64,000 nt of DNA from Gammaproteobacteria bacterium (GCA_012960305.1 DUBM01000021.1:62001-126000), one strand, 5' to 3'; numbered from the stretch's first letter, positions 1 to 8,827 are shown. A program made the numbers and translations. The notes: a model not told the origin generated them from the letters alone.

Positions 1-69
1 AGCGCAGTTGTTGGAGTGGCAGTAGATACAACTGTCGCGGTCGTTAATGCACCTTTGGTTATCATGTAA
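1..69 (+). CDS. 3' end of an unidentified CDS (partial)
   Basis: Frame 1 is open from the first base and ends at TAA 67-69, giving 22 residues rich in valine and alanine (ends ...NAPLVIM). Only this tail lies in the window, so no family can be assigned. It reads in the same direction as the RnfD-like gene that starts 113 bases later and could belong to the same transcription unit. A chance open frame of this length is also possible. Confidence 0.4.
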   Translation, partial: SAVVGVAVDTTVAVVNAPLVIM

Positions 70-182
70 TAGTGTATAAGCCCGAATTTGTTACAAACAA
101 GCGCTGGCTCGGCGGATTGAATAGAATAGGGAGGTAGTTTATTCTTCTTCACCACTGAACAGGCGGCTAAGGTTAAGAACAC

Positions 183-1802
183 ATGGCGATTGCAGCCAAA
201 CACAACAAGAATTTAAGGCCCGCAAAACACCCAAGGTCGGATCAGCAGTCACAGTTCTCACTGGGTAGTTATAAATTTTCTTTTGCCCTCACAGCCCTTC
301 TATTCTTACTCTCGTTTACTTCTCGGATTCAGGGTAATGAGACTCTAGTCTTGTCGTTTAGGGGCGCAGCGTTTGCACTGCTCTTATGGCAAAGCCATCT
401 CATGTACCTTGCTTTTCGAGCAAAGGAAACCCGCGTATTCTCTATAGTTCTGCGGCCTCAGCACTATATCCAAGCGATGGTGCAAAGCAGTGTTTATCTC
501 TATTGGGGGTACTACTGGCAACCAGTCTACGAGCATGGCTGGTTAATCATCGCTCAATTATTATTCGCTTACACCTTTGATATGTTGCTTGCGTGGTCTC
601 GACGTCGTGAATACACGCTGGGTTTCGGGCCTATACCCATTATTTTCAGTATTAATCTGTTCCTATGGTTTCGAGATGACTGGTTTTATCTGCAATTCTT
701 GATGATTGCGGTGGGATTCATGGGAAAGGAATATGTTCGCTGGCAACGCGAAGGTCGAAGTGTTCACATATTTAACCCATCTGCGTTTGCTCTTGGCTTA
801 TTTTCCTTAATTTTGATTATTACCAATGCCACCCATTTAACATGGGGTCATGAAATTGCGTCTACTCTGACTTTGGCTCCTGGTATTTATACCTTTTTAT
901 TTCTGATTGGTTTGGTTGTGATGTATTTCTTTTCCATCACTCTAGTAGCTGGTGTGTCAGCGATATCTCTTTTTGCTCTAAGTGCACTTTACTATCAAAC
1001 TGCGGGTGTACCTTATTTCCTCGATTCAGAAATCCCTGCTGCTGTTTTTTTAGGCCTGCATTTATTAGTTACAGATCCGTCTACTTCTCCTCGCACACCT
1101 CTAGGCAAAACACTATTTGGATTGTTATATGGTTTGGGAGTATTCGCTCTATACACAATATTAGACAATCTTGGCGCACCAACTTTTTATGACAAGCTGC
1201 TTTGTGTCCCTTTGCTGAATCTTAGCGTTATCGCTATTGATCGTGCTGTGCGCTCCATTAAATCTGAGACAATTCTCAATCTTTGGAATCAGAATTGGTT
1301 TAAAGGTCGAGCAAATTTGGCGCACATGGGAATTTGGGTGGCAGTATTTCTTGGCATGTCCTTGATCGGGAAAACTGATGGCAAGCACACCGGAGATAGC
1401 CTACCTTTTTGGGCTCAATCATGTAGCGCAGGATTACCGAATGCCTGTGGCAGACTTCTTCAGCTAAAAGAAACTTATTGTGGAGACAATTCCGCGTGGG
1501 CTTGCAATGAGTTAGGTGCTCATTACAAGGAAGGAAAAATAACAGAAATTGATACCGGACTATCCCTGGCTTACTTTGAGCGAGCCTGTGAATTAAAATA
1601 CCAATTAGCTTGTTTTAATTTACTTGATCAAAATCTTCTCGGCCGAGGTGATCCCCAAGAATTAGACTTAAGATTATTGCTGCGTGAAGGAGGGCAGAAT
1701 CTTATGAATACTCCTCTATCTGAGTTGTATGCTAGGGCTTGTGAGCACGAATGGAGTTTTGCTTGTTCGATGACACAGGTTGCAAACGGAACAAGGCTGT
1801 GA
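183..1802 (+). CDS. NqrB/RnfD-family membrane protein with C-terminal Sel1-like Cys-rich domain
   Basis: A 539-residue protein with about ten hydrophobic segments across residues 30-400. It carries the NqrB/RnfD-like signatures HIFNPSAFAL (about residue 195) and TDPSTSPRTPLGK (about residue 300). In the Nqr and Rnf ion pumps this subunit is a membrane flavoprotein whose FMN sits on a threonine in an SGAT-type motif. I find no such motif here, so covalent flavinylation is not supported. After the last membrane segment come about 130 residues with Cys pairs and Sel1/TPR-like spacing (ACNELGAHYKEG, YFERACELKYQLACF), probably periplasmic and disulfide-bonded. No other Rnf or Nqr genes are nearby, so this is a stand-alone paralogue. 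It overlaps the next gene by 4 bases (GTGA), implying translational coupling. A weak AAGG lies about 11 bases before ATG 183. Confidence 0.75.
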   Translation: MAIAAKHNKNLRPAKHPRSDQQSQFSLGSYKFSFALTALLFLLSFTSRIQGNETLVLSFRGAAFALLLWQSHLMYLAFRAKETRVFSIVLRPQHYIQAMVQSSVYLYWGYYWQPVYEHGWLIIAQLLFAYTFDMLLAWSRRREYTLGFGPIPIIFSINLFLWFRDDWFYLQFLMIAVGFMGKEYVRWQREGRSVHIFNPSAFALGLFSLILIITNATHLTWGHEIASTLTLAPGIYTFLFLIGLVVMYFFSITLVAGVSAISLFALSALYYQTAGVPYFLDSEIPAAVFLGLHLLVTDPSTSPRTPLGKTLFGLLYGLGVFALYTILDNLGAPTFYDKLLCVPLLNLSVIAIDRAVRSIKSETILNLWNQNWFKGRANLAHMGIWVAVFLGMSLIGKTDGKHTGDSLPFWAQSCSAGLPNACGRLLQLKETYCGDNSAWACNELGAHYKEGKITEIDTGLSLAYFERACELKYQLACFNLLDQNLLGRGDPQELDLRLLLREGGQNLMNTPLSELYARACEHEWSFACSMTQVANGTRL

Positions 1803-2767
1803 CTATTAAGCCCCCTCCTACAAATGCCGAAAGAACAAATTCAGAGGTTAAATTAAACAAGGTGCCAAGCCGCACTATCGGCATATCAGCAATGATCATA
1901 TCGATATTTTTCACCGCATATTGGATGAGCCTTCAAGGAAGTCTCATGGATCCGGTCAGTGAAGATATGGAATCGTCAGCCATTTTATTTGAAGGGTTTC
2001 GATCAGATGCATGGCAGTTACCCGATGATGAATTTTTAGGATTTGTTGAAATAGCGTCGGGTCAATTTACTATGGGCAGTAATCCTGCTGTTGACCGTAT
2101 GGCTTATGAAAATGAGCGCTGGTCACCCAGCCGTCGACAGGGCAGCGTTGACTTGCCAACTTATTATATTGCCCGATTTGAGACTACTAATGCCCAGTAT
2201 CGTAAGTTTTTACTAGATACCAATGCGCCCACTAGCGCTTCTGCTGCAGGCATGATCCCAATTACTAACATTACTTGGCCTGAAGCGCTTTCCTATGCGA
2301 GATGGCTGGACACCCAACTCCGGCAGTCTTCGTTAACGCCAGAGCCTCTTCGTCAATTTCTATCGGCAGGCGGAAGGGTGAATCTGCCAACTGAAGCGGA
2401 GTGGGAAAAGGCTGCACGAGGCTCTGACGCGCGTATTTTCCCGTGGGGTGCCCAACCAAGTGGTGCCTTTGCCAATTTTAACGGTACTGAATTGCTTGCA
2501 GTGGGATCTAAGGCTTGTCCAGATTGCAGTTATGGTCTGTCGGACATGGCTGGCAACGTTTGGGAATATACTCGAAGCCCAGCACAAGACTATCCTTACG
2601 ACTCTAACGATGATTTTCAGCATTTAATTGAAGGCGCTCTCTGGGTCATGCGGGGAGGTTCTTATGCCGATCCAGTAAACAATGTACGAACAGCTGTTCG
2701 TGGCTCTGTTGGCCCTGGTGTACGTAATAGTACTATTGGCTTTCGGTTAGCAATTAGTCAGCTTTAA
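1799..2767 (+). CDS. FGE-sulfatase/SUMF1-like domain protein, membrane-anchored
   Basis: I place the start at GTG 1799, which overlaps the upstream stop as GTGA. The open frame runs further upstream, but an earlier start would overlap the RnfD-like gene by about 50 bases. The 322-residue product has one N-terminal membrane segment (residues about 25-45). It then has a formylglycine-generating-enzyme-like fold: GQFTMGS, TNAQYRKFL, LPTEAEWEKAARG, YGLSDMAGNVWEY, MRGGSY and a terminal GFRLA. The cysteines that bind copper in true FGE, which lie after RGGS, are absent. It is therefore more likely a sulfatase-unrelated member of this superfamily (compare EgtB and PvdO) or a binding protein. Coupling to the RnfD-like gene suggests a shared periplasmic-side role, which is inference. 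Confidence 0.8.
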   Translation: MTIKPPPTNAERTNSEVKLNKVPSRTIGISAMIISIFFTAYWMSLQGSLMDPVSEDMESSAILFEGFRSDAWQLPDDEFLGFVEIASGQFTMGSNPAVDRMAYENERWSPSRRQGSVDLPTYYIARFETTNAQYRKFLLDTNAPTSASAAGMIPITNITWPEALSYARWLDTQLRQSSLTPEPLRQFLSAGGRVNLPTEAEWEKAARGSDARIFPWGAQPSGAFANFNGTELLAVGSKACPDCSYGLSDMAGNVWEYTRSPAQDYPYDSNDDFQHLIEGALWVMRGGSYADPVNNVRTAVRGSVGPGVRNSTIGFRLAISQL

Positions 2768-3025
2768 TCTTATTTAATTCTTTAGTGTCTTGTTTTTTGA
2801 ATCTGGCTTTAATTTACTGCAATTATTCAATATGCGAGTAAAGCCATACAGCCTCTTATTGGGTTTACTGTATAAAAGGGGAAAAACTTAAAGGGCTAAA
2901 GAATTTTTCGACTTTTCTATCTAAAAAAGCGTCCACTGTTTGTTAAATATCAATACTAGATAAATCATTTTCAAGTTACATTGAGCGCTTTTTAGGGTCG
3001 AAAGTAAGTTCTTTAATCACTATAT

Positions 3026-4840
3026 CTACTTTCGGTCTGGTAGTGCGAAAGTTAGAATTAAATCGCCTCCTCTTCGTCCTCGCGATCCACCACCAGAAGC
3101 TACAGTGATATATTCCTGGCCATCGATTACGTATACTGCGGGAGATGCAAACACACCAGATCCAGTATTAAACTTCCAAAGTTCCTCGCCTGTCTCGGCA
3201 TCAAAAGCGTAGAAATACCCAGCAGTATTACTTCCGGTGCCAACCCAGGCGATGCCGCCTGCCGTAATTACCGGCCCTGCTTGACCATAACCTTCGTAAA
3301 TTTGTCTCCACATCAACTCGCCGGTTGTTGGGTCATAGGCAGAAAAATATCCCTTTGGATCTCGACCGGAATTAAAGGGTTGGTCGATTGCATTTACATA
3401 GAGATAGCCAGTTGCTTTGCCATAGGCAAGCGGGCCATAACTGGAACCACCGCCGAAACCTGGTGCAAAAATTTGATTAGGGCCGATTGGAGTAAATTGC
3501 TCTACTAAGTTATTGGCTTCCATATGTTGGGCAGGGATATCGGTTGGGTAAACTGGAGACACCGGCTCCATGCGATCGCCATTAGCTTTATGTGGGATGG
3601 GTTGAGTAGGATAAGGCACTTCACCTTCAACATCGGTTTCAACAGAAACAGGTGTTTCGATGATTGGATGTACGGGTTCGCCAGTTTCTCGATTGAGAAT
3701 GTATAACCAGCTATTCTTATTTGCTTGAGCAAGAGCTTTTACAGATTCACCGTCTACTTCCATATCAAAAAGTACTGGCTGATTACCGGAATCGTAATCC
3801 CAAACATCATGGTGAACCTGCTGATAATGCCAGTCCAATCGACCTTCATCGAGAGTAAGAGCAATTATTGAATCGGTAAATAAATTCATACCGTCTCTTT
3901 CAGTGCTGTCACCGAAAGGATTCCCAACAGCAAAGTAGACCATGCCCAGTTCAGGGTCGATTGAGGGGGTTTCCCAAATTCCACCACCATTACGTTCATT
4001 GCCAACCCAGGTTGGTCCTGCGATATCCCATCCCTGGTCGTTTTCATTTTGTGGAACGGTATTGAAATTCCACAACACTTCACCAGTTTTCGAATCTATG
4101 GCAAGCACATAGCCACCGGCGATGTGACTTTCACTACGGGTAGTGCCAATGTAGATCACGCCATTGTAAATTTGTGGAGCTGTGGTAAACCAGTAGCCGA
4201 CTGAAATCGCTGTTTCGATCGTAGGATCTCTTTGCTGGAGTACATCTAGTATCACCGGTGCTTGTCCATTCTCGCCGAAGCCTTCCAAGGGTTCGCCGGT
4301 TTTGGCATCGAGAGCAAACATGAATGAACCGGCACCGGAGTAGACGACACCATCGTCATAAACAACGCCGCGGTGACGGAAGATGTAGCCTTCACGTCGT
4401 CCGCCGCCGAGTAAACGAGTTACGTCATAGCTCCAAATTAAGTGTCCGTCCCTGGCATTCAAGGCATAGACCGAGCCCCTTGAATCAGTAAGGTACATCA
4501 TGTCATCGACTATGACAGGTGTAGTTTGATTGCTAACTCCATCAATGACGCCATGTTGAAACAGCCATTTCGGGACCAGAGTGGAAACATTATCGGGGGT
4601 TATTTGATCGCTGGGTGCAAATCGAGACCCGTACAAGTCAAAGTTATGTAGCGGCCACTCAAGATTTTCTATCGAAGAAAGACCGTTTTCTTCTGGCTCA
4701 ACGGACCCGCCGGTAGATTCACTGTCGGTTGGAACCATTATAGAAGTCGTTTCGTTTTCCGCTGAGCAACTTATTAGAAAAATAGCCAAAAATGATAGAA
4801 GTAATTCTTTCGGCATCAAAGTTATGTTTTTAATTTGCAT
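3026..4840 (-). CDS. PQQ-dependent dehydrogenase, lipoprotein (quinoprotein alcohol/glucose dehydrogenase-like)
   Basis: A 604-residue eight-bladed propeller dehydrogenase that would oxidise an alcohol or sugar in the periplasm using PQQ. The N terminus is a lipoprotein signal with lipobox LISC (Cys25), followed by an acidic Ser/Thr/Glu-rich linker to about residue 60. Propeller repeats of the form YALNARDGHLIWSY and FYAFDAETGEELWKFNTGSG recur through the chain. HHDVWDYDSGNQP (about 343-355) corresponds to the conserved active-site segment of the family. The vicinal disulfide of methanol dehydrogenase is missing, since no Cys is visible beyond the lipobox. GGGAG-like SD GGGAG lies 7 bases before ATG. 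It is the last gene of a minus-strand set with a cytochrome c and a hydrolase, 101 bases after the cytochrome, which is a plausible electron acceptor. The substrate is not evident. Confidence 0.85.
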   Translation of the reverse strand: MQIKNITLMPKELLLSFLAIFLISCSAENETTSIMVPTDSESTGGSVEPEENGLSSIENLEWPLHNFDLYGSRFAPSDQITPDNVSTLVPKWLFQHGVIDGVSNQTTPVIVDDMMYLTDSRGSVYALNARDGHLIWSYDVTRLLGGGRREGYIFRHRGVVYDDGVVYSGAGSFMFALDAKTGEPLEGFGENGQAPVILDVLQQRDPTIETAISVGYWFTTAPQIYNGVIYIGTTRSESHIAGGYVLAIDSKTGEVLWNFNTVPQNENDQGWDIAGPTWVGNERNGGGIWETPSIDPELGMVYFAVGNPFGDSTERDGMNLFTDSIIALTLDEGRLDWHYQQVHHDVWDYDSGNQPVLFDMEVDGESVKALAQANKNSWLYILNRETGEPVHPIIETPVSVETDVEGEVPYPTQPIPHKANGDRMEPVSPVYPTDIPAQHMEANNLVEQFTPIGPNQIFAPGFGGGSSYGPLAYGKATGYLYVNAIDQPFNSGRDPKGYFSAYDPTTGELMWRQIYEGYGQAGPVITAGGIAWVGTGSNTAGYFYAFDAETGEELWKFNTGSGVFASPAVYVIDGQEYITVASGGGSRGRRGGDLILTFALPDRK

Positions 4841-4941
4841 CGACGTGCTCCCGTCTTTTTTATTAGATTATTCATCTTATGCTGTTAGTCTTAAATTTCT
4901 GAGTAATTTATTTTTTGAGATCGTCTCGAAATTTTAAATAG

Positions 4942-5277
4942 CTACATACTCTGGTCCAACATGTAATCAACAATTGCCTTCAACTGTTCATCACTGCAAT
5001 CAGTGCACAAACCTCTTGCTGGCATCATTCCATTCAAACCGTTGATGGTACTTTGCACAAGAGTGTCTAATCCTTTTTCTAGTCGAATCTCCCACTCGAT
5101 CACATCACCAACTAAAGGCGCATGTGCCTGACCGGTTCCATGACAAGCGAAGCATGTGCCTTGGTATTTCTCGGCGGCATCAAAATCATTCGACTCAGCA
5201 GCATTGAGAGATGTTGTGCCCACAAACATTAGAAACAGAATCAAAGTACAACGGTTATATGGGAAATAGTTCTTCAT
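4942..5277 (-). CDS. small class I cytochrome c, cytochrome c5-like
   Basis: A 111-residue exported haem protein. Residues 1-27 form a Sec signal peptide ending in NAA. The haem site is CFACH (42-46), with a Met ligand in NGMMP (Met84 or Met85). CTDCSDEQL (91-99) matches the extra disulfide loop typical of cytochrome c5. It lies 13 bases after the hydrolase gene and upstream of the PQQ dehydrogenase, so it probably carries electrons from that enzyme to the terminal oxidases. The link to the dehydrogenase is inferred from neighbourhood only. The SD is weak (GAAAGA directly before ATG). Confidence 0.88.
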   Translation of the reverse strand: MKNYFPYNRCTLILFLMFVGTTSLNAAESNDFDAAEKYQGTCFACHGTGQAHAPLVGDVIEWEIRLEKGLDTLVQSTINGLNGMMPARGLCTDCSDEQLKAIVDYMLDQSM

Positions 5278-5290
5278 TCTTTCGTGGCCC

Positions 5291-6115
5291 TTAGTATTGC
5301 TTTCTTACAATATTAAAAAAGTCGACAAACTTTTGCATGTTCACGCTGTCTTGTGAAATCAACAATGAATGATCACCGCCTGCAATTTCAATGTAAACAT
5401 GTTGCATGCCCAGCTCTCTCATAATAGCTACTGAATCTCGCGTCACTTGAACTGGAACCAGCTCATCTTCGTCACCTTGCAGAACCAGAATTGGCATATG
5501 CTTTATCTTATCAATGGTCTCTTGCATCGACATTGACTGATTCGGCGCAGGTGCCGCGACACCAAGCCCGGCGAAGATATCCGGATGGTTGGCGGCGATA
5601 TGGTAGGTTCCTGCGCCGCCCATAGAATGCCCCCACAAATAGATGCGATTGTTATCGATAATCAATTCCTCTCGAACCAACCGAAGCACTTCCATAACAT
5701 CTTGTTCGCTATATTTTGCATCGTCGGCATCTTCAGTAGTTCGGGACCCGTACCACCCTTCTCGAATATAGCCAAGGGGAGTTACCACCACGTAACCATT
5801 TGCTTCAGCTTGTTCTAAGAACCCATGGTAGCCCATCAACCAATCATGGCTGCGTCCCAAACCATGGAGGGAAACTATAAGAGGAGCTTCATCAACCTGG
5901 TTGTAACTGGAAGGTACAAACAGGGCGTAGGGAATAGTCTCGCCTGTAGCTGGAAAGGTATAACTCCTGTGCTGCACTCTAGGGTCTGAAATATGTTGTT
6001 CATCGTCAGTTGTATGGCGTTCAGCTAACACCTGGGCGTTGAACAAGAGCGCAGATAGTGCAAGTAACGCTAAAAATATTGCTCGGGGTGGAGAGTGAAT
6101 AGCGTATTTTTCCAT
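5291..6115 (-). CDS. exported alpha/beta hydrolase (esterase/dienelactone-hydrolase-like)
   Basis: A 274-residue protein with a Sec signal peptide (cleavage near VLA-E, residue 31). The fold signatures are PLIVSLHGLG (79-87) for the oxyanion strand, GHSMGG (162-167) with nucleophile Ser164, the Asp candidate in GDEDELVP (Asp217), and His249 in GGDHS. This resembles polyhydroxybutyrate-depolymerase-type and prolyl-oligopeptidase-type esterases, which cut ester bonds in the periplasm. It is the first gene of a minus-strand unit with the cytochrome c (13-base gap) and the PQQ dehydrogenase. One possible story is release of an alcohol that the dehydrogenase then oxidises. That is inference. Confidence 0.85.
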   Translation of the reverse strand: MEKYAIHSPPRAIFLALLALSALLFNAQVLAERHTTDDEQHISDPRVQHRSYTFPATGETIPYALFVPSSYNQVDEAPLIVSLHGLGRSHDWLMGYHGFLEQAEANGYVVVTPLGYIREGWYGSRTTEDADDAKYSEQDVMEVLRLVREELIIDNNRIYLWGHSMGGAGTYHIAANHPDIFAGLGVAAPAPNQSMSMQETIDKIKHMPILVLQGDEDELVPVQVTRDSVAIMRELGMQHVYIEIAGGDHSLLISQDSVNMQKFVDFFNIVRKQY

Positions 6116-6251
6116 CGGCCTGACCTCTAAACTATTGTTTTATTTATGATTTTCTTATGAATGACTAGTGTGGTCCTGGCCGCAAGGAGAATCAGAGCAT
6201 AAACCAATAAGCGGGTGCTAATCAAAGTGCGATAATGGGGCTGATTCTTGT

Positions 6252-6728
6252 TTAGTTGATCGCCTGATCGAATAAGTTGCTTTCAGCCAGCACACGGATC
6301 ATTGCAATCGCATCTTGATCGATTTGCACATAGGCCGATTTTAAATGTTCGCCGATATTGATTTCGGAATTGTTATCGCCCAATTCCCGTTTGTAGGTGA
6401 ATCGAACGAACAATGAATTCAATTCTGGTTCCTCAATTTCTGCAGTGCTTTCAGCGCTTATTTGTTGGCTGTCACCGGTGGTTTCTGTATGAATTTTTAC
6501 TTCTGGGGTAAGCACTACTCGCTCGTAAAAACTACTTTCTCCGGTAGAAATGGTCCGTAGGAATTCGTTCTCAGAAAGAGATTTATAGCTGCAACTCAAA
6601 CCCTGGTTAAATTTGTCTGGTTCCTGAGCTCGTAATGCCAAGCCTCGCCAAAGTTGTTCCCGCGTGAGGACGGTAATGGCCTCATTTCCTAAATCATTAA
6701 CCTGGATAATATGTTCAAATTCTAACAA
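6252..6728 (-). CDS. AtaL-like SRPBCC protein (DUF1857)
   Basis: A 158-residue cytoplasmic protein with no signal peptide. Its beginning, LEFEHIIQVND...LTREQLWRGLALRAQEP, is the characteristic start of the DUF1857/AtaL-like family, a helix-grip (START-like) fold. The fold can hold a hydrophobic ligand, but no reaction is established for most members. It is transcribed divergently from the diheme cytochrome c, and the two share the roughly 140-base region 6729-6869. Family assignment is good; the role is unknown. Confidence 0.75.
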   Translation of the reverse strand: MLEFEHIIQVNDLGNEAITVLTREQLWRGLALRAQEPDKFNQGLSCSYKSLSENEFLRTISTGESSFYERVVLTPEVKIHTETTGDSQQISAESTAEIEEPELNSLFVRFTYKRELGDNNSEINIGEHLKSAYVQIDQDAIAMIRVLAESNLFDQAIN

Positions 6729-6869
6729 CAGAAATATCTCACTCTAAAATTTAACCACCAAGCAACTACCAAGATTTGTCTTAGCAATCATCATAGTATG
6801 CTCTCCATAATTCTCTCTCTATAGTAAACTGAGTTCACAAAATATGCGTATACAAGGTGTAATAGATTG

Positions 6870-7745
6870 ATGAAATTTAGATCACGGGTTCTCGGCGTCT
6901 GCATACTGGTTTCTCTATCGTTAGCGTTTTGGTTGTTCGCTCTGCCCTCAGTCTCCGAGGAATTTCAATTGTCTATGACGCCTGAAGCAATCGAGCGTGG
7001 AGCTTATTTAGTGATAGCCGGTGGCTGTATAAGCTGTCATCGGGGTGAGGAAAATCCAGAACTATTGAATGGAGGATTTGGTTTGGAAACCGATTTCGGC
7101 GTATTCTACGCGCCGAATATCACTCCAGATAGTGAAACCGGTATCGGCAAGTGGCAGGCCAAAGATTTTCTACTTGCGTTAAAATATGGTCGTAGCCCAA
7201 GTGGTAGTTTCTATTACCCAGCCTTTCCCTATCGAGCTTATGCCGGTTTAACCGATCAAGATGCCGTTGATATCGGGTCTTATCTCATGTCGCTGGAGCC
7301 AGTAAGTTTTTCAGCTCCAGATGCGCAGACGCCCGCCTGGCTGATGCGCTGGACTATCGCTGGTTGGAATACACTTGCGGATCTTACTCAAGCACAGGTA
7401 GATAACGAATTTGACAACGATTTAATTGCGCGCGGCGCATATCTCGCTAGAAGCTTGGGCCACTGCGGCGAATGTCACACCCCGAGATCCAGTCTGGGCA
7501 TACCCGATACCAGTAGAGAATTTGCCGGAGCAGAGCTAGGTGAGGAAACCGTAGAATCGATTGATGCCGAGTCACTAGAAGAATGGACCGTCAATAATGT
7601 TGATCTGTTCTTACTACTAGGTCTAAAACCAGACGGCGAGTTTGTCGGTGGCGATATGAATGACGTTATCGAACACAACACCAGCAAAATCAATGACGAA
7701 GATCGTGATGCCTTAGCGGCTTTCTTCAAACGCCATAGCGAGTAA
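6870..7745 (+). CDS. diheme cytochrome c, gluconate/alcohol dehydrogenase cytochrome-like
   Basis: I chose ATG 6870, with AAGGTG about 12 bases upstream; a TTG codon directly before it would also be open. The 291-residue product has an N-terminal hydrophobic signal or anchor (about residues 7-27). It has two class I haem domains, CISCH (53-57) and CGECH (near residue 198). Sequence around the first site (APNITPDSETGIGKW, PYRAYAGLTDQD) is typical of the cytochrome subunits of membrane gluconate and alcohol dehydrogenases and of related thiosulfate and PQQ systems. No dehydrogenase is adjacent, so the partner is unknown. The minus-strand PQQ enzyme 2 kb away is one candidate. Confidence 0.85.
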   Translation: MKFRSRVLGVCILVSLSLAFWLFALPSVSEEFQLSMTPEAIERGAYLVIAGGCISCHRGEENPELLNGGFGLETDFGVFYAPNITPDSETGIGKWQAKDFLLALKYGRSPSGSFYYPAFPYRAYAGLTDQDAVDIGSYLMSLEPVSFSAPDAQTPAWLMRWTIAGWNTLADLTQAQVDNEFDNDLIARGAYLARSLGHCGECHTPRSSLGIPDTSREFAGAELGEETVESIDAESLEEWTVNNVDLFLLLGLKPDGEFVGGDMNDVIEHNTSKINDEDRDALAAFFKRHSE

Positions 7746-7988
7746 ATCTAATTTTCAAGATTACTTTTTCTTTTTAAAATATGAATCTAAACTGATTTGG
7801 CTGGCAGTAATAACCGGTAAACGAAAATTAGATTTTGTTTCAAAAAGAGATTGTGATGAGAATTGACTATGGGTGAAGTCGAAGAAGTCGGAAGTGCAAT
7901 TTTTGGAACGTATCCTGTTGAAATGGGGATGCTCGCAGGGTCAACTAATTCATAGCTAAATAAATTGATAGTTAGGTGTGGAGAAGAA

Positions 7989-8168
7989 ATGGATATCTAT
8001 GTAACGCGCCACTCTCCACTAGTTGTTACTTGCCTTATTCCGAATGCAATAAGAAATGTGAAAACTGGCGAGTGTATTGGATTCAAGAATGTAGTCGCGG
8101 TTTCTAAGGTCGTTTTTATCCATGTTCGCGGGCTATCTTCTCTGGAGAATTTGGTCTTAGTTTCTTGA
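7989..8168 (+). CDS. small ORF of unknown function (59 aa), possibly decayed
   Basis: ATG 7989 is preceded by a good Shine-Dalgarno run, GTGGAGAAGAA. The product starts MDIYVTRHSPLVVTC and is mixed hydrophobic with no clear signal or membrane span. I do not recognise it. Its stop overlaps a TTG that would start the next short frame (TTGA, 8165-8168). The two together may be one frameshifted gene or two coupled small genes. Real translation is uncertain. Confidence 0.35.
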   Translation: MDIYVTRHSPLVVTCLIPNAIRNVKTGECIGFKNVVAVSKVVFIHVRGLSSLENLVLVS

Positions 8169-8284
8169 CGGCGAGTAGAGTTATTTTCTCGGTAGCTCTT
8201 ACTTTAGCAATGGGTTTCACATTCGTTGTGCTCACACAAAAGAAATTGACCGGTGCCGAATTTAACTTCAATACAAAAGAATAG
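8165..8284 (+). CDS. possible single-span membrane peptide (39 aa)
   Basis: A TTG-initiated frame overlaps the previous stop and codes a peptide with one clear membrane segment (RVIFSVALTLAMGFTFVVL) followed by a polar tail. The hydrophobic segment and the terminator 10 bases after its stop favour a real product. The rare start, the small size and the possibility of a frameshift in a longer gene argue against it. I do not recognise it. Confidence 0.25.
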   Translation: MTASRVIFSVALTLAMGFTFVVLTQKKLTGAEFNFNTKE

Positions 8285-8294
8285 AGGCAGACAT

Positions 8295-8323
8295 AAAAAG
8301 GGCAGCTATTAGCTGCCCTTTTT
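8295..8323. terminator. bidirectional rho-independent terminator
   Basis: A 13-base perfect inverted repeat, AAAAAGGGCAGCT and its complement, is separated by ATT. The arms end in A and T runs, so it can stop transcription from both sides. It lies 15 bases past the stop of cytochrome c' on the minus strand. Confidence 0.9.
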
Positions 8324-8338
8324 GCAACAAGTTAAGAA

Positions 8339-8827
8339 CTAGTCGTTATCAACTCGATAAGTGTCATGGCAATTTCCACAGGAGCCACCTAGTGCTCTAA
8401 AGGCACCTAGAGTTGCTCCCATATCACCGCCAGCGGCTGTATCCGCGAACGCAATGGCATTGTCTACCAATGCTTGTGCTTTAGTTTGGATATCAGTCAT
8501 ATTGTCCCAGATTAGATCTAGAGCTTCTGTCTCGACATCAAAGTTGCGAGTATCCATTGCGCCGAGAACATCAGGAATCATTGGCGCTAATGCAGCAATA
8601 CGTCGGGCATTTGTTTCTGCGACTTCTGCATCGAATGGCGCTCCCTGAGCCATATCAGCAATAGGGCGCAGATTAAAGATCAATAATTTGAATAGACCTT
8701 GTCGTGTTTCGGTTGCGGCCTCTGCCTGTTCTTGTGGCGTCGGACCATCTTGGGCGGAGGCCGTGAATAAAAGGCCAGATGCCAGTAATGCTAGAGCAGA
8801 AACAACTACTAGTACTCTTTTTATCAT
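8339..8827 (-). CDS. cytochrome c' (class II cytochrome c)
   Basis: I chose the ATG at 8827, five bases after a TTGGAGAG ribosome site. The longer open frame would begin inside that site. The 162-residue product has a signal peptide cut after SAQ (about residue 26). It has a four-helix-bundle composition and a C-terminal haem motif CGNCHDTYR (150-158), with His154 as the proximal ligand. C-terminal haem attachment is diagnostic of class II cytochromes, which bind NO and may protect against it or move electrons. It is monocistronic with its own terminator (8295-8323). Confidence 0.9.
   Translation of the reverse strand: MIKRVLVVVSALALLASGLLFTASAQDGPTPQEQAEAATETRQGLFKLLIFNLRPIADMAQGAPFDAEVAETNARRIAALAPMIPDVLGAMDTRNFDVETEALDLIWDNMTDIQTKAQALVDNAIAFADTAAGGDMGATLGAFRALGGSCGNCHDTYRVDND

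Larger units (their letters stand above)
7746..8338 (+). other. 593-base stretch with only short open frames
   Basis: No long gene lies between the diheme cytochrome c and the convergent cytochrome c'. The stretch holds two short plus-strand frames (7989-8168 and 8165-8284, listed separately) and a strong hairpin terminator at 8295-8323. A 28-codon frame at 7869-7955 lacks a convincing ribosome site. I recognise no tRNA or structured RNA. The short frames could be the decayed remains of one gene. Confidence 0.5.

Noticed and set aside
7989..8168. Faint resemblance of the small frame to the C-terminal domain of CcoG/FixG
   Set aside because: The similarity is too short and loose to call by eye, and no cco/fix genes are nearby.
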